Positions 54,101-62,866 of a stretch of DNA of 64,000 nt are shown in pieces. The first letter of the stretch is position 1. Each line of letters starts with the position of its first letter. Origin of the DNA: Neobacillus nitrireducens. Its GTDB lineage: Bacteria; Bacillota; Bacilli; Bacillales; Cytobacillaceae. Location of the stretch: NCBI RefSeq assembly GCF_030915405.1, contig NZ_CP133262.1, forward strand, positions 4,989,001 to 5,053,000. Direction: 5' to 3'. The notes below the pieces were generated by a model that saw only the letters and a program-made list of their open reading frames with translations, did no database searches and was not told where the DNA came from. The position numbers and the translations under genes are program-made.

Positions 54101-54286
54101 ATTTTTTATGGTAAAAGAGCGAAAGAAGAAGAAATTGAAACAATCTTGGTTGATACTGAAATTTATTCATGTGTTGATGAAGCGTGTATTGGTTGGATGA
54201 GGAAGGACTTTGTTGCAGATGACTTACTCTGCCCAATGTGTGGCAATGAAATGCTACAGGAAATGAGAGAGCTTCCACAAATTTAA
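54101..54286 (+). CDS. YdjO-family zinc-finger protein with ATT start
   Basis: AAGGAGG lies 8 bases before ATT at 54101. The frame from there gives (M)FYGKRAKEEEIETI, which lines up with (M)AFGRKNDEEIKLEET of the paralogue at 16945. The only other start, TTG 54068, has no SD and lies upstream of this one. Zinc-type motifs are SCVDEACIGWMRKDF and LCPMCGNEM. ATT initiation is rare (infC is the known case) and would keep expression low. Function as for YdjO, possibly cold response. Confidence 0.7.
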   Translation: MFYGKRAKEEEIETILVDTEIYSCVDEACIGWMRKDFVADDLLCPMCGNEMLQEMRELPQI

Positions 54287-54302
54287 TAAATTATCTATTT
54301 AT

Positions 54303-54336
54303 AAAGACTGTCATGAAGAATTGACAGTCTTTTCTT
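54303..54336. terminator. Terminator between ydjO-like and splA genes
   Basis: AAGACTGTCA/TGACAGTCTT stem with T-rich tail; also overlaps the splA 3' end. Confidence 0.85.
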
Positions 54337-54583
54337 ATTCGCAAAAATCGAAGAAATGAGCTTCAAATGCTTTTTTTGCTGATTCAGAACTACTAAATAG
54401 AGCATCGTCCTCTTCGAGTTCAAGAAATTTCTCATTAAGATATAAGGCTAACGTATTTGGGTTTTTGGGATGTTGGACAATTTCGGCAGTCTTAATGTTT
54501 ACGGCAGTTAGTATAGCAGGATTCCGATAAAGAACAAATACTTCATCACCCGGTTTAGCATTAGCGATATCAATCATCCCCAT
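54335..54583 (-). CDS. splA: SplA-like transcriptional regulator
   Basis: An 82-residue protein. The pattern PGDEVFVLYRNPAILTAVNIKTAEIVQHP, then LALYLNEKFLELEEDDALFSSSESAKKAF, matches SplA of B. subtilis (PGDxVxVxYRNP, AEIVxHP, DDALFxS). SplA is a TRAP-related regulator of the spore photoproduct lyase operon splAB. Here no splB follows; a convergent ydjO-like gene does. It may act in trans or be reused. It lies 20 bases after a 54-codon gene, probably one transcript. Confidence 0.75.
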   Translation of the reverse strand: MGMIDIANAKPGDEVFVLYRNPAILTAVNIKTAEIVQHPKNPNTLALYLNEKFLELEEDDALFSSSESAKKAFEAHFFDFCE

Positions 54584-54603
54584 ATTATTTAACCGCCCTT
54601 CTT

Positions 54604-54768
54604 CTATAAATTTTCATTTTGTTGTTGAATTTCGTCCCCGCTAATCAAGGTATTGGCTTCTTCAAGATTTCTAAGCTCATCTACAGAATCCCCGGAAACT
54701 GTTTTTGTATTATCGGCAAACGTTTCTTTTAAAGAGTCTCTAGATCGGTCCTTACGAAAATTAAACAT
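54604..54768 (-). CDS. Small hypothetical protein upstream of splA
   Basis: 54 residues, AAGGAG 9 bases before ATG. Hydrophilic and acidic, begins FNFRKDRSRDSLKETF, no hydrophobic core, probably disordered. Its stop is 20 bases before splA, so they are likely cotranscribed. A spore-protein role is possible but unproven. Confidence 0.5.
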   Translation of the reverse strand: MFNFRKDRSRDSLKETFADNTKTVSGDSVDELRNLEEANTLISGDEIQQQNENL

Positions 54769-54880
54769 TCATTTCAACTCCTTATCTTAAGGTTTTGCTT
54801 CGTGGATGGGGTTTATGCTTGGCTAATTCTCTCCTAAACGGAAATAAATTGAATATAAACCATGATCTTCGCCTGACAAC

Positions 54881-54908
54881 AAAAAACTCTCCATAAAGGA
54901 GAGCTTTG
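54881..54908 (-). terminator. Rho-independent terminator
   Basis: AGCTCTCCT/GGAGAGTT stem with T6 on the minus strand, after the YhfH-like gene. Confidence 0.75.
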
Positions 54909-54913
54909 AAGTG

Positions 54914-55048
54914 CTATTCTTCTTTTTTAGCTAAGCAGCGGTCGCATTCCATAAAGTAACTTTCTGCTTGCTCCTCCATATGCTGACCACATTCACAACA
55001 TTCCTTTTTTTGCAAAGTACGAAAAAACTCAACTGGATTCATTAACAT
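54914..55048 (-). CDS. YhfH-family small zinc-ribbon protein
   Basis: 44 residues behind AAGGAGGAG. Starts LMNPVEFFRTLQKKECCECGQHMEEQAESYFMECDRC. CxxC pairs at both ends form a compact zinc ribbon. It fits the YhfH family of Bacillus by recollection. Too short for common gene finders. Function unknown. Confidence 0.65.
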   Translation of the reverse strand: MLMNPVEFFRTLQKKECCECGQHMEEQAESYFMECDRCLAKKEE

Positions 55049-55346
55049 AATAAAACTCCTCCTTTATTAATACAGTTTATTTATAACGCTCTTGTTATAG
55101 TACAGTATAGCCGAAATAAATAAAAATGTGTAGGCTTTTTTTAAAAAAATTTGCCCCTTTTTAATAAATAAGTCTTTTATCACAAATTCGAATTTATTCC
55201 ATTTTTAAAAAGTTTAATGAAAAAATAATTTATCGGATAAAATATAGAGAAAATGACAATCTTCGATATTTAATGCTTCCATAACATTGCGATTTCCATT
55301 ACAATCATAGTAGAAAAGCAATGTGGAAATAGGAGGAGGCTGGTAA
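55049..55346. other. Intergenic region between divergent genes
   Basis: About 300 AT-rich bases. A GGATAAAATATAGA segment near 55233 could hold a -10 for the kinase gene and GTACTATAAC near 55100 one for the YhfH gene. Neither has a good -35. No further structure seen. Confidence 0.35.
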
Positions 55347-57503
55347 ATGAATGCAATGATTGGGACTTTTCAGCCTTATTTCATTATAATTGCCATTGGT
55401 TTAACCATCATGGCAGCTTATACTGCATTAGATATGTTTACTTTAATAAAGTCATCTGAACAGAATAAAAATAAGAGGCTTCTCTTTTTGGGCGGAACGC
55501 TATCGATGGGAGTCGGGATATGGATTATGAACTTTATTGGTCTCATTTCCGCAGATACCAATCGGTTTGCGAGCTATCATATTCCACTAACATTTCTTTC
55601 GATGGTCATAGGAATTGCATTTACAGGAATGGCTTTCCTCTCATTTTATGGAAAACAAATTAAATTTAATCATTTAATTCTCGGCAGTGTATTCCTAACC
55701 TTGGCTGTAATTTCTATACATGTCATCGGTTTATATGCTATGAATGGAAATACCAAATATAATTTCTTATTGCTTCTTATTTCAGGACTCTTAATCTTTG
55801 GATCCTTTTTATTTTCTCTCTGGATTCTTTTTTCATCAAAAAGTTTTACCCAAAGCAATCAGGTTTGGTTAAAACCTATTAGTGCGATAATTATGTCATT
55901 AGCCATTATCGAAGGACATTTTCTTTTAACAAGAGCCACGATTACCACTACAATTCTTGAAAGTTCAAATGTGGATAGTCCGCTTTTCCTATATCTAGTA
56001 CTATTCGTTTCTATTTTGATAATCGGTGGGTTAATCTTATCGAGTACATTGATTAGTAAACAATTAGTGACAACGGATACAAACTTAAAGGACATCAAAG
56101 CTGCGCTTGATGCTTCAACCATTGTTGCCATTACAGACCCGTTTGGAAATATTATTTATGTAAATGATAAATTCGAGGAAATTTCTAAGTATAATCAGGA
56201 AGAGATTATCGGAAAGAATCATAGAATTTTAAATTCGGGCTACCATTCTAAAGAGTTCTTCAAAGACTTATGGGGCACGATTCAATCGGGAAAAATCTGG
56301 CGTGGAGAAATTCGAAATAAAGCGAAGGATGGGAACTTTTATTGGGTCGATACCACCATTGTTCCTTTTTTGAATAATAAAGGTAAACCTGTTCAATATA
56401 TTGCAATACGGTCAGATATTTCTAATCGAAAACGTGCCGAAGAGCATCTTAAAGAAACGATCAAAGAGAATATTGATATAAAATTTGCTCTTGATCAATC
56501 ATCGATAGTCGCTTTTACTGATGCAAAAGGAATGATCACCAGTGTTAATGACAAATTCTGTGAGATTTCTAAATACAGTCGAGAAGAAATACTCGGCAAG
56601 GACCACAATATTCTAAATTCTGGGTACCACCCAAAGGACTTTTTCAAAAATCTTTGGAAAACGATTGGGTCAGGAAATGTCTGGAAGGGCGAAATCAGAA
56701 ATAAAGCCAAGGATGGTACTTATTATTGGGTGGATACAACGCTTGTTCCATTTATTGATGGTCAAGGAAAGCCATACCAATACCTTGCTATTCGAAATGA
56801 TATTACTGAACGGAAGCGAACAGAAGAGGTAATAAATCGACAGGATAAACTAGCAGCGGTTGGTCAATTAGCTGCGGGTGTGGCACATGAAATTCGCAAT
56901 CCACTTACTTCAATGAAAGGCTACGCGGAATTCTTACAATTAGATGAAAAAGATCCTGAGCGAATGGAGTTTTTAAATATCATTCTCGATGAAATTGATC
57001 GGGTTAATACCATTGTTGAAGACTTTATGGTATTAGCAAAACCTAAAGCCGTTGAATTAGAAGAAAAGAATGTTGTTCCTGTTATTCAGAATGTAGTCTC
57101 GTTGCTGGAATTTGAAGCAAGGAAGAAAAATGTTCGTTTGACTTTTGATTGTTGCCAGGAAATTATCCAAATTGAATGTGATGAAAATCGTTTAAAGCAG
57201 GTATTTTTAAATTTCATCAAAAATGGTATTGAAGCTATGCCAAATGGTGGAGAACTTCATGTGAAAACAATGATCCAAGATAACAATGTTCAAATATCCA
57301 TTCAAGACACCGGTGTCGGAATTTCCAAAGAAAAATTAAAAAAACTTGGGGAACCCTTTTACACAACCAAGAAAAATGGAAATGGCTTAGGTTTAATGGT
57401 TAGCTTTAAGATTATTGAGAGCCATAACGGTAAGGTCTTTGTTGAAAGTGAACCAAATAAAGGAACAACCTTTAATATCCTATTACCAGCAAAAACAGCC
57501 TAA
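55347..57503 (+). CDS. MHYT-PAS-PAS sensor histidine kinase
   Basis: A 718-residue membrane kinase, ATG after AGGAGGAGG. Seven helices at 1-235 form an MHYT-type domain; the key motif reads GVGIWIMNFIGLIS. PAS1 (about 245-365) and PAS2 (about 375-490) are near duplicates, sharing ILNSGYH, KxFFKxLWxTI, GEIRNKAKDG and YYWVDTT. HisKA has the phosphoacceptor His514 in AAGVAHEIRNPLTS, and the ATPase domain has N-box NGIEAMPNGG. MHYT domains may sense O2, CO or NO through copper. No response regulator is adjacent, so it may be an orphan, KinA-type phosphorelay kinase. Confidence 0.9.
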   Translation: MNAMIGTFQPYFIIIAIGLTIMAAYTALDMFTLIKSSEQNKNKRLLFLGGTLSMGVGIWIMNFIGLISADTNRFASYHIPLTFLSMVIGIAFTGMAFLSFYGKQIKFNHLILGSVFLTLAVISIHVIGLYAMNGNTKYNFLLLLISGLLIFGSFLFSLWILFSSKSFTQSNQVWLKPISAIIMSLAIIEGHFLLTRATITTTILESSNVDSPLFLYLVLFVSILIIGGLILSSTLISKQLVTTDTNLKDIKAALDASTIVAITDPFGNIIYVNDKFEEISKYNQEEIIGKNHRILNSGYHSKEFFKDLWGTIQSGKIWRGEIRNKAKDGNFYWVDTTIVPFLNNKGKPVQYIAIRSDISNRKRAEEHLKETIKENIDIKFALDQSSIVAFTDAKGMITSVNDKFCEISKYSREEILGKDHNILNSGYHPKDFFKNLWKTIGSGNVWKGEIRNKAKDGTYYWVDTTLVPFIDGQGKPYQYLAIRNDITERKRTEEVINRQDKLAAVGQLAAGVAHEIRNPLTSMKGYAEFLQLDEKDPERMEFLNIILDEIDRVNTIVEDFMVLAKPKAVELEEKNVVPVIQNVVSLLEFEARKKNVRLTFDCCQEIIQIECDENRLKQVFLNFIKNGIEAMPNGGELHVKTMIQDNNVQISIQDTGVGISKEKLKKLGEPFYTTKKNGNGLGLMVSFKIIESHNGKVFVESEPNKGTTFNILLPAKTA

Positions 57504-57643
57504 GGCGGGGGAGCAAATCTCTCGTCTTTTTAATTTCCAAATTTTTCATTCAAGAAATAGACAAAAAATTCTTCGAAAAGGAATCAATAAACTTCTAAAA
57601 TAGATTAATATGTTTATATAGGTAAATATGTTTTTTTGAGGGA

Positions 57644-59710
57644 GTGAACATGGTGGGAGAAGCAAATTTTGTTAAAACAATCTGCGGATACTGTGGTACT
57701 GGTTGCGGCTTAGTCCTTGAAGTCAAAGACAACCGAATTATGAAAATCCGTGGCGACAAGGAAGCACCAGTGAACAAGGGGCAAACATGTGTAAAAGGTG
57801 CATTTGCCTATGAATACGTACATGCGAAAAATAGATTAACATCTCCACTCATTAGGAAAGCAGGGAAGCTAGTCGAAACGACTTGGGATGAAGCCTATCA
57901 ATTCATTGCTAGTCAATTATCCAATATAAAAACTACTTGGGGTTCAGACTCGATTTCCATGTTTGCTTGCGCGAGAAACACAAACGAGTCCAACTTTGTC
58001 ACTCAAAAATTTATGAGGGCGGTTATTAATAGTAACAATATTGATGGCTGTAACCGTACTTGACACGCCTCTAGCGTTGCCGGTCTGGCAACTGTTTTTG
58101 GAAGCGGTTCACCAACTAATACACTAGATGATATTGATCGAGCAGAAGTATTACTTTTGATGGGATCAAATACAACCGAAGCACATCCTATCATTGCAAA
58201 TCGAATGAAAAAAGCTGCAAAAGCCGGGTTGAAAATAATTGTGGTAGATCCAAGGAAAATTGATATGGTAAAATCCTCCCATCGTCATTTGCAATTAAAC
58301 GTTGGCTCAGATATTGCACTTATCAATGCCATTATTCGAGTGATCCTAAAAGAAGGATTATACAATCAAGAGTTTGTTCAACAAGTTACGCTTGATTTTG
58401 AGAAGTTAGAAAAACAAGTTGAGCCTTTTACTTTGGAATACGCTGCTTCAATTACCGGTTTAAATGAGGAAGATATTGCTGCAACGGCAAGAGAGTATGC
58501 TACTTCAAACGGTTCCATGATTGCGTACACTCTTGGAATTACAGAACATCACTGTGGTGTTAATAATGTCTTGGATATTGCCAATTTAGCCTTGTTGACT
58601 GGGAATATCGGTAAACCAGGCGCTGGTGTCATGCCGCTTAGAGGTCAGAATAATGTTCAAGGTGCAGGAGATATGGGATGTTTGCCAAACCAACTAACAG
58701 GTGGAATGAGCATAGCAAATAGTGATTCCAGGGCCAGGTTTGAAAGGGAATGGAATGTTGAACTAAACACTAGAATTGGTGACACACAAACAAGAACTTT
58801 TGATCGAATTGAGACAGGTGAATTAAAGGCGCTTTATGTGATTGGTGAAAATCCGCTCCTTGCTGATGTACACATGAATCATACACAAACATTGTTTGAA
58901 AAGCTTGACCTATTAATTGTTCAAGATATTTTCCTAACGGAAACAGCAAAAATGGCTGATGTTGTATTGCCAGCACGTTCATGGGGTGAAGTGGATGGAA
59001 CATATACCAACACTGATCGTAGAGTTCAACGGGTTCGTAAAGCAGTAGAACCCCACCCTAATGTGAAAGAAGACTGGGAAATACTTTGTGAATTATCAAC
59101 ATTAATGGGTTATCCGATGCACTATAATAACAGTGAAGAAATCTGGGATGAGGTCAGAAAACTAGCTGGTGAGATGTACGGTGGCATTACGTATGAAAGA
59201 CTTGATAAGGAGTATGGAATTCATTATCCTTGCCCTGATGAAAATCACCCAGGAACACTTATCTTGCATGAGAGGTTCCACCAACCAGAGTCGTTACCAA
59301 CAAAGTCCACTTTTATACCAGTAGATTATACGGCACCATTAGAACTACCTGATGCTGATTATCCGTTTACTCTAACAACTGGAAGGCGTTATGAATCATA
59401 CAATACTCATTCTCAGACACGCCATTATGCTGCTGGAGTTAAGTTAAAACAAACGGAAGAAACTGTGGATATTCATCCCAATGATGCAACAGATTTAGGG
59501 ATAACAGATGGTGAAGTGGTTCAGGTTCGCTCAAGAAGAGGCGAACTGCAAGTCAAGGCTAAGATCACAGAACAAGTAGTGCCAGGGCTCGTTTTTATGA
59601 GCTTCCACTGGAGCGAGACACCGACCAATGTCTTAACCTTAAATGAGTTTGATCCTATCTCAGGAACTGCCGAATTTAAGGCATGTGCGGTTGCGATATC
59701 GAGGATATAA
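57644..59710 (+). CDS. fdhF: Selenocysteine-containing formate dehydrogenase
   Basis: One 688-residue molybdo-enzyme when the in-frame TGA at 58061-58063 is read as selenocysteine; both halves are in the same frame. Sec is residue 140 in CNRTUHASSVAGL, the molybdenum-ligand position and number of E. coli FdhF. A [4Fe-4S] cluster is held by Cys12, Cys15, Cys19 and Cys47. FDH-type MGD motifs (LMGSNTTEAHP, MPLRGQNNVQGAGDMG, TLTTGRRYESYNTHSQT) follow. It oxidises formate to CO2 in the cytoplasm; there is no Tat signal. SD GAGGGAG. Automated callers would split it into two genes. Confidence 0.93.
58061..58096 (+). promoter_or_regulatory. Bacterial SECIS element
   Basis: The UGA is followed after 12 bases by GTTGCC-GGTCT-GGCAAC, a perfect 6-bp stem (58076-58092) with the GGUCU loop. 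Codons GGT CTG fall in the same register as in the E. coli fdhF SECIS. It should bind SelB carrying Sec-tRNA. Confidence 0.88.
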
Positions 59711-59723
59711 AAAATTTTTAAAC

Positions 59724-59756
59724 AACGCAGTTTAATCACTGCGTTATTTTTTTTGT
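59724..59756 (+). terminator. fdhF terminator
   Basis: AACGCAGT/ACTGCGTT stem followed by ATTTTTTTT. Confidence 0.85.
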
Positions 59757-59818
59757 TGATACCATGCTTATCGGTGCGAAGCACAAGAATCAAAAAGCAC
59801 CAGGCAATATTATCGGCC

Positions 59819-59849
59819 TAAAAAAACAAGCCGGATTTATCCGACTTGT
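59819..59849 (-). terminator. narK terminator
   Basis: AACAAGtCGGA/TCCGgCTTGTT stem with T7 on the minus strand, overlapping the narK stop region. Confidence 0.8.
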
Positions 59850-61138
59850 TGTGTAAGTGACTTTGCTGCAGTGGCTTTTCTTTGATAGAAATACCAGTTG
59901 AGTCCAAATGCTACTACATAAAAACCGATAAAGAAGTAAAAAGCAGTAACTGGAGTGCCAGTTGCTTTAACAGACCATCCGAAAAGCTTTGGAATAAAGA
60001 ATGATCCGTAGGCTGCAAATGCAGCTGAAAATCCGATTACGGGTGCTGCTTCTTTAGGAATAAAAAGGTTCGGAATCATTTGGAATGTCGAGCCAGATCC
60101 AATACCAGATGCAATGAATAGGATTAAAAAGGATAATAAGAATCCTGCAAATTGTTTTCCATTTAGGAAGTAAATAACTCCTGTTGCGCCAATTCCCATA
60201 ATGACTAAGACATACGCAGTCACCTTTGCGCCACCCAGTTTGTCTGCCATCCAGCCGCCTAAAGGTCTAGCTGCTGCAGCTACTAATGCACCAAGGAAGG
60301 CAAGTGAAATATGCTCAGGAAATTGTGATCTTAATAAAAGTGGAAATGCCGCAGAATAACCGATGAATGAACCAAAAGTTGCGACATAAAGTGCTGTCAT
60401 AATCCATGTGTGCTTTCGTTTTACAATCACAAACTGGTCCGCAACGGATTGCTTTGCACCTGGTACATTATCCATTTTGAACATGGCTAAAACCGTTAGA
60501 ATGACGATTGGAATGACCCAAATAAATGCTGCGTTCTGTAACCAAACTTCTTGACCATTTGCTAAAACTTGCTTATTGCCAACTAATGCAAAAGTTCCTG
60601 AAGTAATAATTAATGGTGTAACGAATTGCACCACAGATACACCCATGTTTCCTAAACCGCCATTAATACCTAGTGCTGTTCCTTTTTCCTTTTTTGGAAA
60701 GAAGAAGCTAATATTTGCTGAAGAGGATGAGAAATTACCACCGCCAAGACCACAAAGGGCTGCAAGCAATAACATAATTGAAAATGGTGTTTCCGGGTTT
60801 TGGACCGCAAATCCAATCCCAATCGCTGGGATCGCCAAGACTGCTGTTGAAATAACTGTCCAGTTTTTTCCGCCAATCGAGCCGACTGCGAATGTATATA
60901 CAAAGCGAAGAGTAGCACCAACGAGACCTGGAATAGCGGCAAGTGTAAAGAGCTGTTCTTCAGTAAAATGGAAGCCGATGTCGTTAAGTCTAACAGCTAC
61001 CACTGACCATATCTGCCAAACGATAAATGCCATCATTAAAGAAGGGACAGATATCCATAGATTTCGTCGAGCATGCTTTTTTCCTTCTGCGTTCCAAAAC
61101 TTTTCGTCTTCTGGATTCCAATAATTAATTCGCGCCAT
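59837..61138 (-). CDS. narK: Nitrate/nitrite transporter NarK
   Basis: A 433-residue MFS protein of the nitrate/nitrite porter family. It has a soluble N-terminus (NYWNPEDEKFWNAEGKK) and 12 helices. The two nitrate signatures are GLGGGNFSSSSANISFFFP (helix 5) and the less conserved GIGSGSTFQMIPNLF (helix 11). It exchanges nitrate for nitrite or imports nitrate for anaerobic respiration. SD AGGAGG. The promoter carries a perfect Fnr box at the activating position. No narGHJI genes are in the window. Confidence 0.92.
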   Translation of the reverse strand: MARINYWNPEDEKFWNAEGKKHARRNLWISVPSLMMAFIVWQIWSVVAVRLNDIGFHFTEEQLFTLAAIPGLVGATLRFVYTFAVGSIGGKNWTVISTAVLAIPAIGIGFAVQNPETPFSIMLLLAALCGLGGGNFSSSSANISFFFPKKEKGTALGINGGLGNMGVSVVQFVTPLIITSGTFALVGNKQVLANGQEVWLQNAAFIWVIPIVILTVLAMFKMDNVPGAKQSVADQFVIVKRKHTWIMTALYVATFGSFIGYSAAFPLLLRSQFPEHISLAFLGALVAAAARPLGGWMADKLGGAKVTAYVLVIMGIGATGVIYFLNGKQFAGFLLSFLILFIASGIGSGSTFQMIPNLFIPKEAAPVIGFSAAFAAYGSFFIPKLFGWSVKATGTPVTAFYFFIGFYVVAFGLNWYFYQRKATAAKSLTQQVG

Positions 61139-61206
61139 TTTGTTTTTCCTCCTAAAATTACTCTCAAAGTTTATTTAAAAAAGTTAGTGTTCTTGTTTGT
61201 GTTTTT

Positions 61207-61250
61207 ACTATAAACCAGAGCGTAACAAGAATTTTGTGACGTACGTCACA
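61207..61250 (-). promoter_or_regulatory. Fnr-activated narK promoter
   Basis: TGTGACGTACGTCACA at 61235-61250 is a perfectly palindromic Fnr box. A TATAGT -10 on the minus strand (61212-61207) would start transcription near 61200, which puts the box centre at about -41.5, the class II activator position. No -35 is needed in this arrangement. Confidence 0.85.
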
Positions 61251-61325
61251 AAAATGGTGAACGAAATGTGAACACACAGAAGATGACAAAAAGTTGTAAT
61301 AATTTGATTTTCCTTTAGAAAAAAT

Positions 61326-61350
61326 AAAAACCTTCCACTGGGGAAGGTCT
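61326..61350 (-). terminator. Terminator of the PAS-fused transporter gene
   Basis: ACCTTCC/GGAAGGT stem with an AT/T-rich tail on the minus strand. Confidence 0.75.
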
Positions 61351-61369
61351 CGATTGGTATTGCCTTTTT

Positions 61370-62866
61370 CTAGGACTTTTCGTTATCTTCATAAAACATT
61401 CCAACATAGTTTTTAATTTCGCCTGCATCATCTTTGATGGCTGTGATTGTTAGCCATTCTCTATATATATCATTGTTTTTCCGCTTATTCCAAATATACC
61501 CTTCCCAAACTCCCTTTGCCTTTAAACTATCCCACATTTTGTTGTAAAATTCATTGTTATGTTCACCGGATTGAAGAACACTTGGGGTTTTACCAATTAC
61601 CTCAGTTGGACTATAGCCAGTAATTTTTGTGAAAGCGGGATTGATACTTTGAATTATACCGTGAACATCTGTTACACAAATGCCATCTAACGCATGGTTA
61701 ACAATCTTTGCTGAAATATCCAGCTTATCTTGATAATATAACCATACTACAATAACCAGACTTGCTAAGGAAAATTCAGATAAGGACATAAACCCGATTG
61801 CATAATGACCGGTCCAATTAAAGAGAATGGTGAGAATGATTGGCGGAAAAAAACCACCAAGCCCACCCATCGCTGAAACAATTCCATTCACAATACCCGC
61901 TTGTTTTGAAAAATATAATGGAACAAGTTTAAAGATTGCCCCATTTCCTAATCCCGCGAAGAACGCAACTAATAAGCAGCCAAAGGAATAAATCGGCAGA
62001 GAAGGAGTAAAGGACAAAAGAAATCCTGCAAAAGTTAGGCTAAAGAAGACTGCCATTAAAATAAGAAAAGGATTAATTTTATCGCCCAACCATCCACCTA
62101 TCGGTCGAAAAAAGGTTGCCAAAGCAATAAAACCAGCAGTCCTTAGTCCTGCATCCACTTTGTCTAATTCAAAGTGATTAACTAAAAATGAAGGTAGATA
62201 AATAGTGAAGGCGACAAAGGAACCGAAAGTGATAAAATAAAATAAACTTAGAAACCATAGTTTTGGATTTTTATATACCTCTTTGATTTGGTCTGTTAAG
62301 GAAATGTTAACTTTTCGTTCTTTTCTGTCCCCCAAAATAAAGTTTAAAAGAGCAAAAATTAATACGACGATTAGGAATATTTTAATCGTGGTTCTCCACC
62401 CGTAGGCAGTAGCAAGTACGGGTGCGGAAAAGGATGTTATCGCTGTTCCGATATTACCAGCACCGTAAATTCCGTTAATAAAGCCATGCTTTGATTTTTC
62501 ATAATATTTGGGTAGTGAAGTAACACCGACGGAAAAAACAGCGCCGCCAATCCCAAGTAAAAATCCACCAAGAATTAATGTTAGCAGTGAATTGGCATAA
62601 CTTAACAAGGCAATTGGAATAATCAGAACAATAAAGCTGATGGTAAATAATGTTCGAGCACCATAGCGATTGGTCCAGTAACCTATCGGAACACGAAGCA
62701 GGGATCCGAGGATTACCGGGACGGCCGTTGCCCAAGCAATTTGAGTAGAAGTAAGATTTATATCCGCTTTAATAAAGGGCATAAGTGATGATATTAATAC
62801 CCAAACCATAAAACCTGCTACAAGGCTTCCAGTTTGTACAATTAGTTGTTTAGTTCCTTGCTTCAT
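61370..62866 (-). CDS. NarK/NasA-like MFS transporter fused to a C-terminal PAS domain
   Basis: A 498-residue protein. Residues 1-380 are a 12-helix nitrate/nitrite-porter-like transporter (MVWVLISSLMPFIKADINLTSTQIAW, RPIGGWLGDKINP, GNGAIFKLVPLYF). Its nitrate signatures are degenerate compared with NarK next door. From residue 388 to the end is one PAS domain (ALDGICVTDVHGIIQSINPAFTKITGYSPTEVIGK, then WEGYIWNKRKNNDIYREWLTITAI), with no kinase or GGDEF output. The fold order suggests sensing coupled to transport. SD AAGGGGGATTTTT. It is a single frame, so the fusion is not an annotation artefact. Confidence 0.88.
   Translation of the reverse strand: MKQGTKQLIVQTGSLVAGFMVWVLISSLMPFIKADINLTSTQIAWATAVPVILGSLLRVPIGYWTNRYGARTLFTISFIVLIIPIALLSYANSLLTLILGGFLLGIGGAVFSVGVTSLPKYYEKSKHGFINGIYGAGNIGTAITSFSAPVLATAYGWRTTIKIFLIVVLIFALLNFILGDRKERKVNISLTDQIKEVYKNPKLWFLSLFYFITFGSFVAFTIYLPSFLVNHFELDKVDAGLRTAGFIALATFFRPIGGWLGDKINPFLILMAVFFSLTFAGFLLSFTPSLPIYSFGCLLVAFFAGLGNGAIFKLVPLYFSKQAGIVNGIVSAMGGLGGFFPPIILTILFNWTGHYAIGFMSLSEFSLASLVIVVWLYYQDKLDISAKIVNHALDGICVTDVHGIIQSINPAFTKITGYSPTEVIGKTPSVLQSGEHNNEFYNKMWDSLKAKGVWEGYIWNKRKNNDIYREWLTITAIKDDAGEIKNYVGMFYEDNEKS

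Noticed and set aside
57644-59710. fdhF as a nonsense pseudogene
   Set aside because: The TGA is exactly at the Sec position and is followed by a textbook SECIS hairpin; the rest of the frame is intact.
60576-61124. 182-codon plus-strand frame opposite narK
   Set aside because: Antisense shadow of the transporter gene, rich in Pro/Ala runs, no SD.
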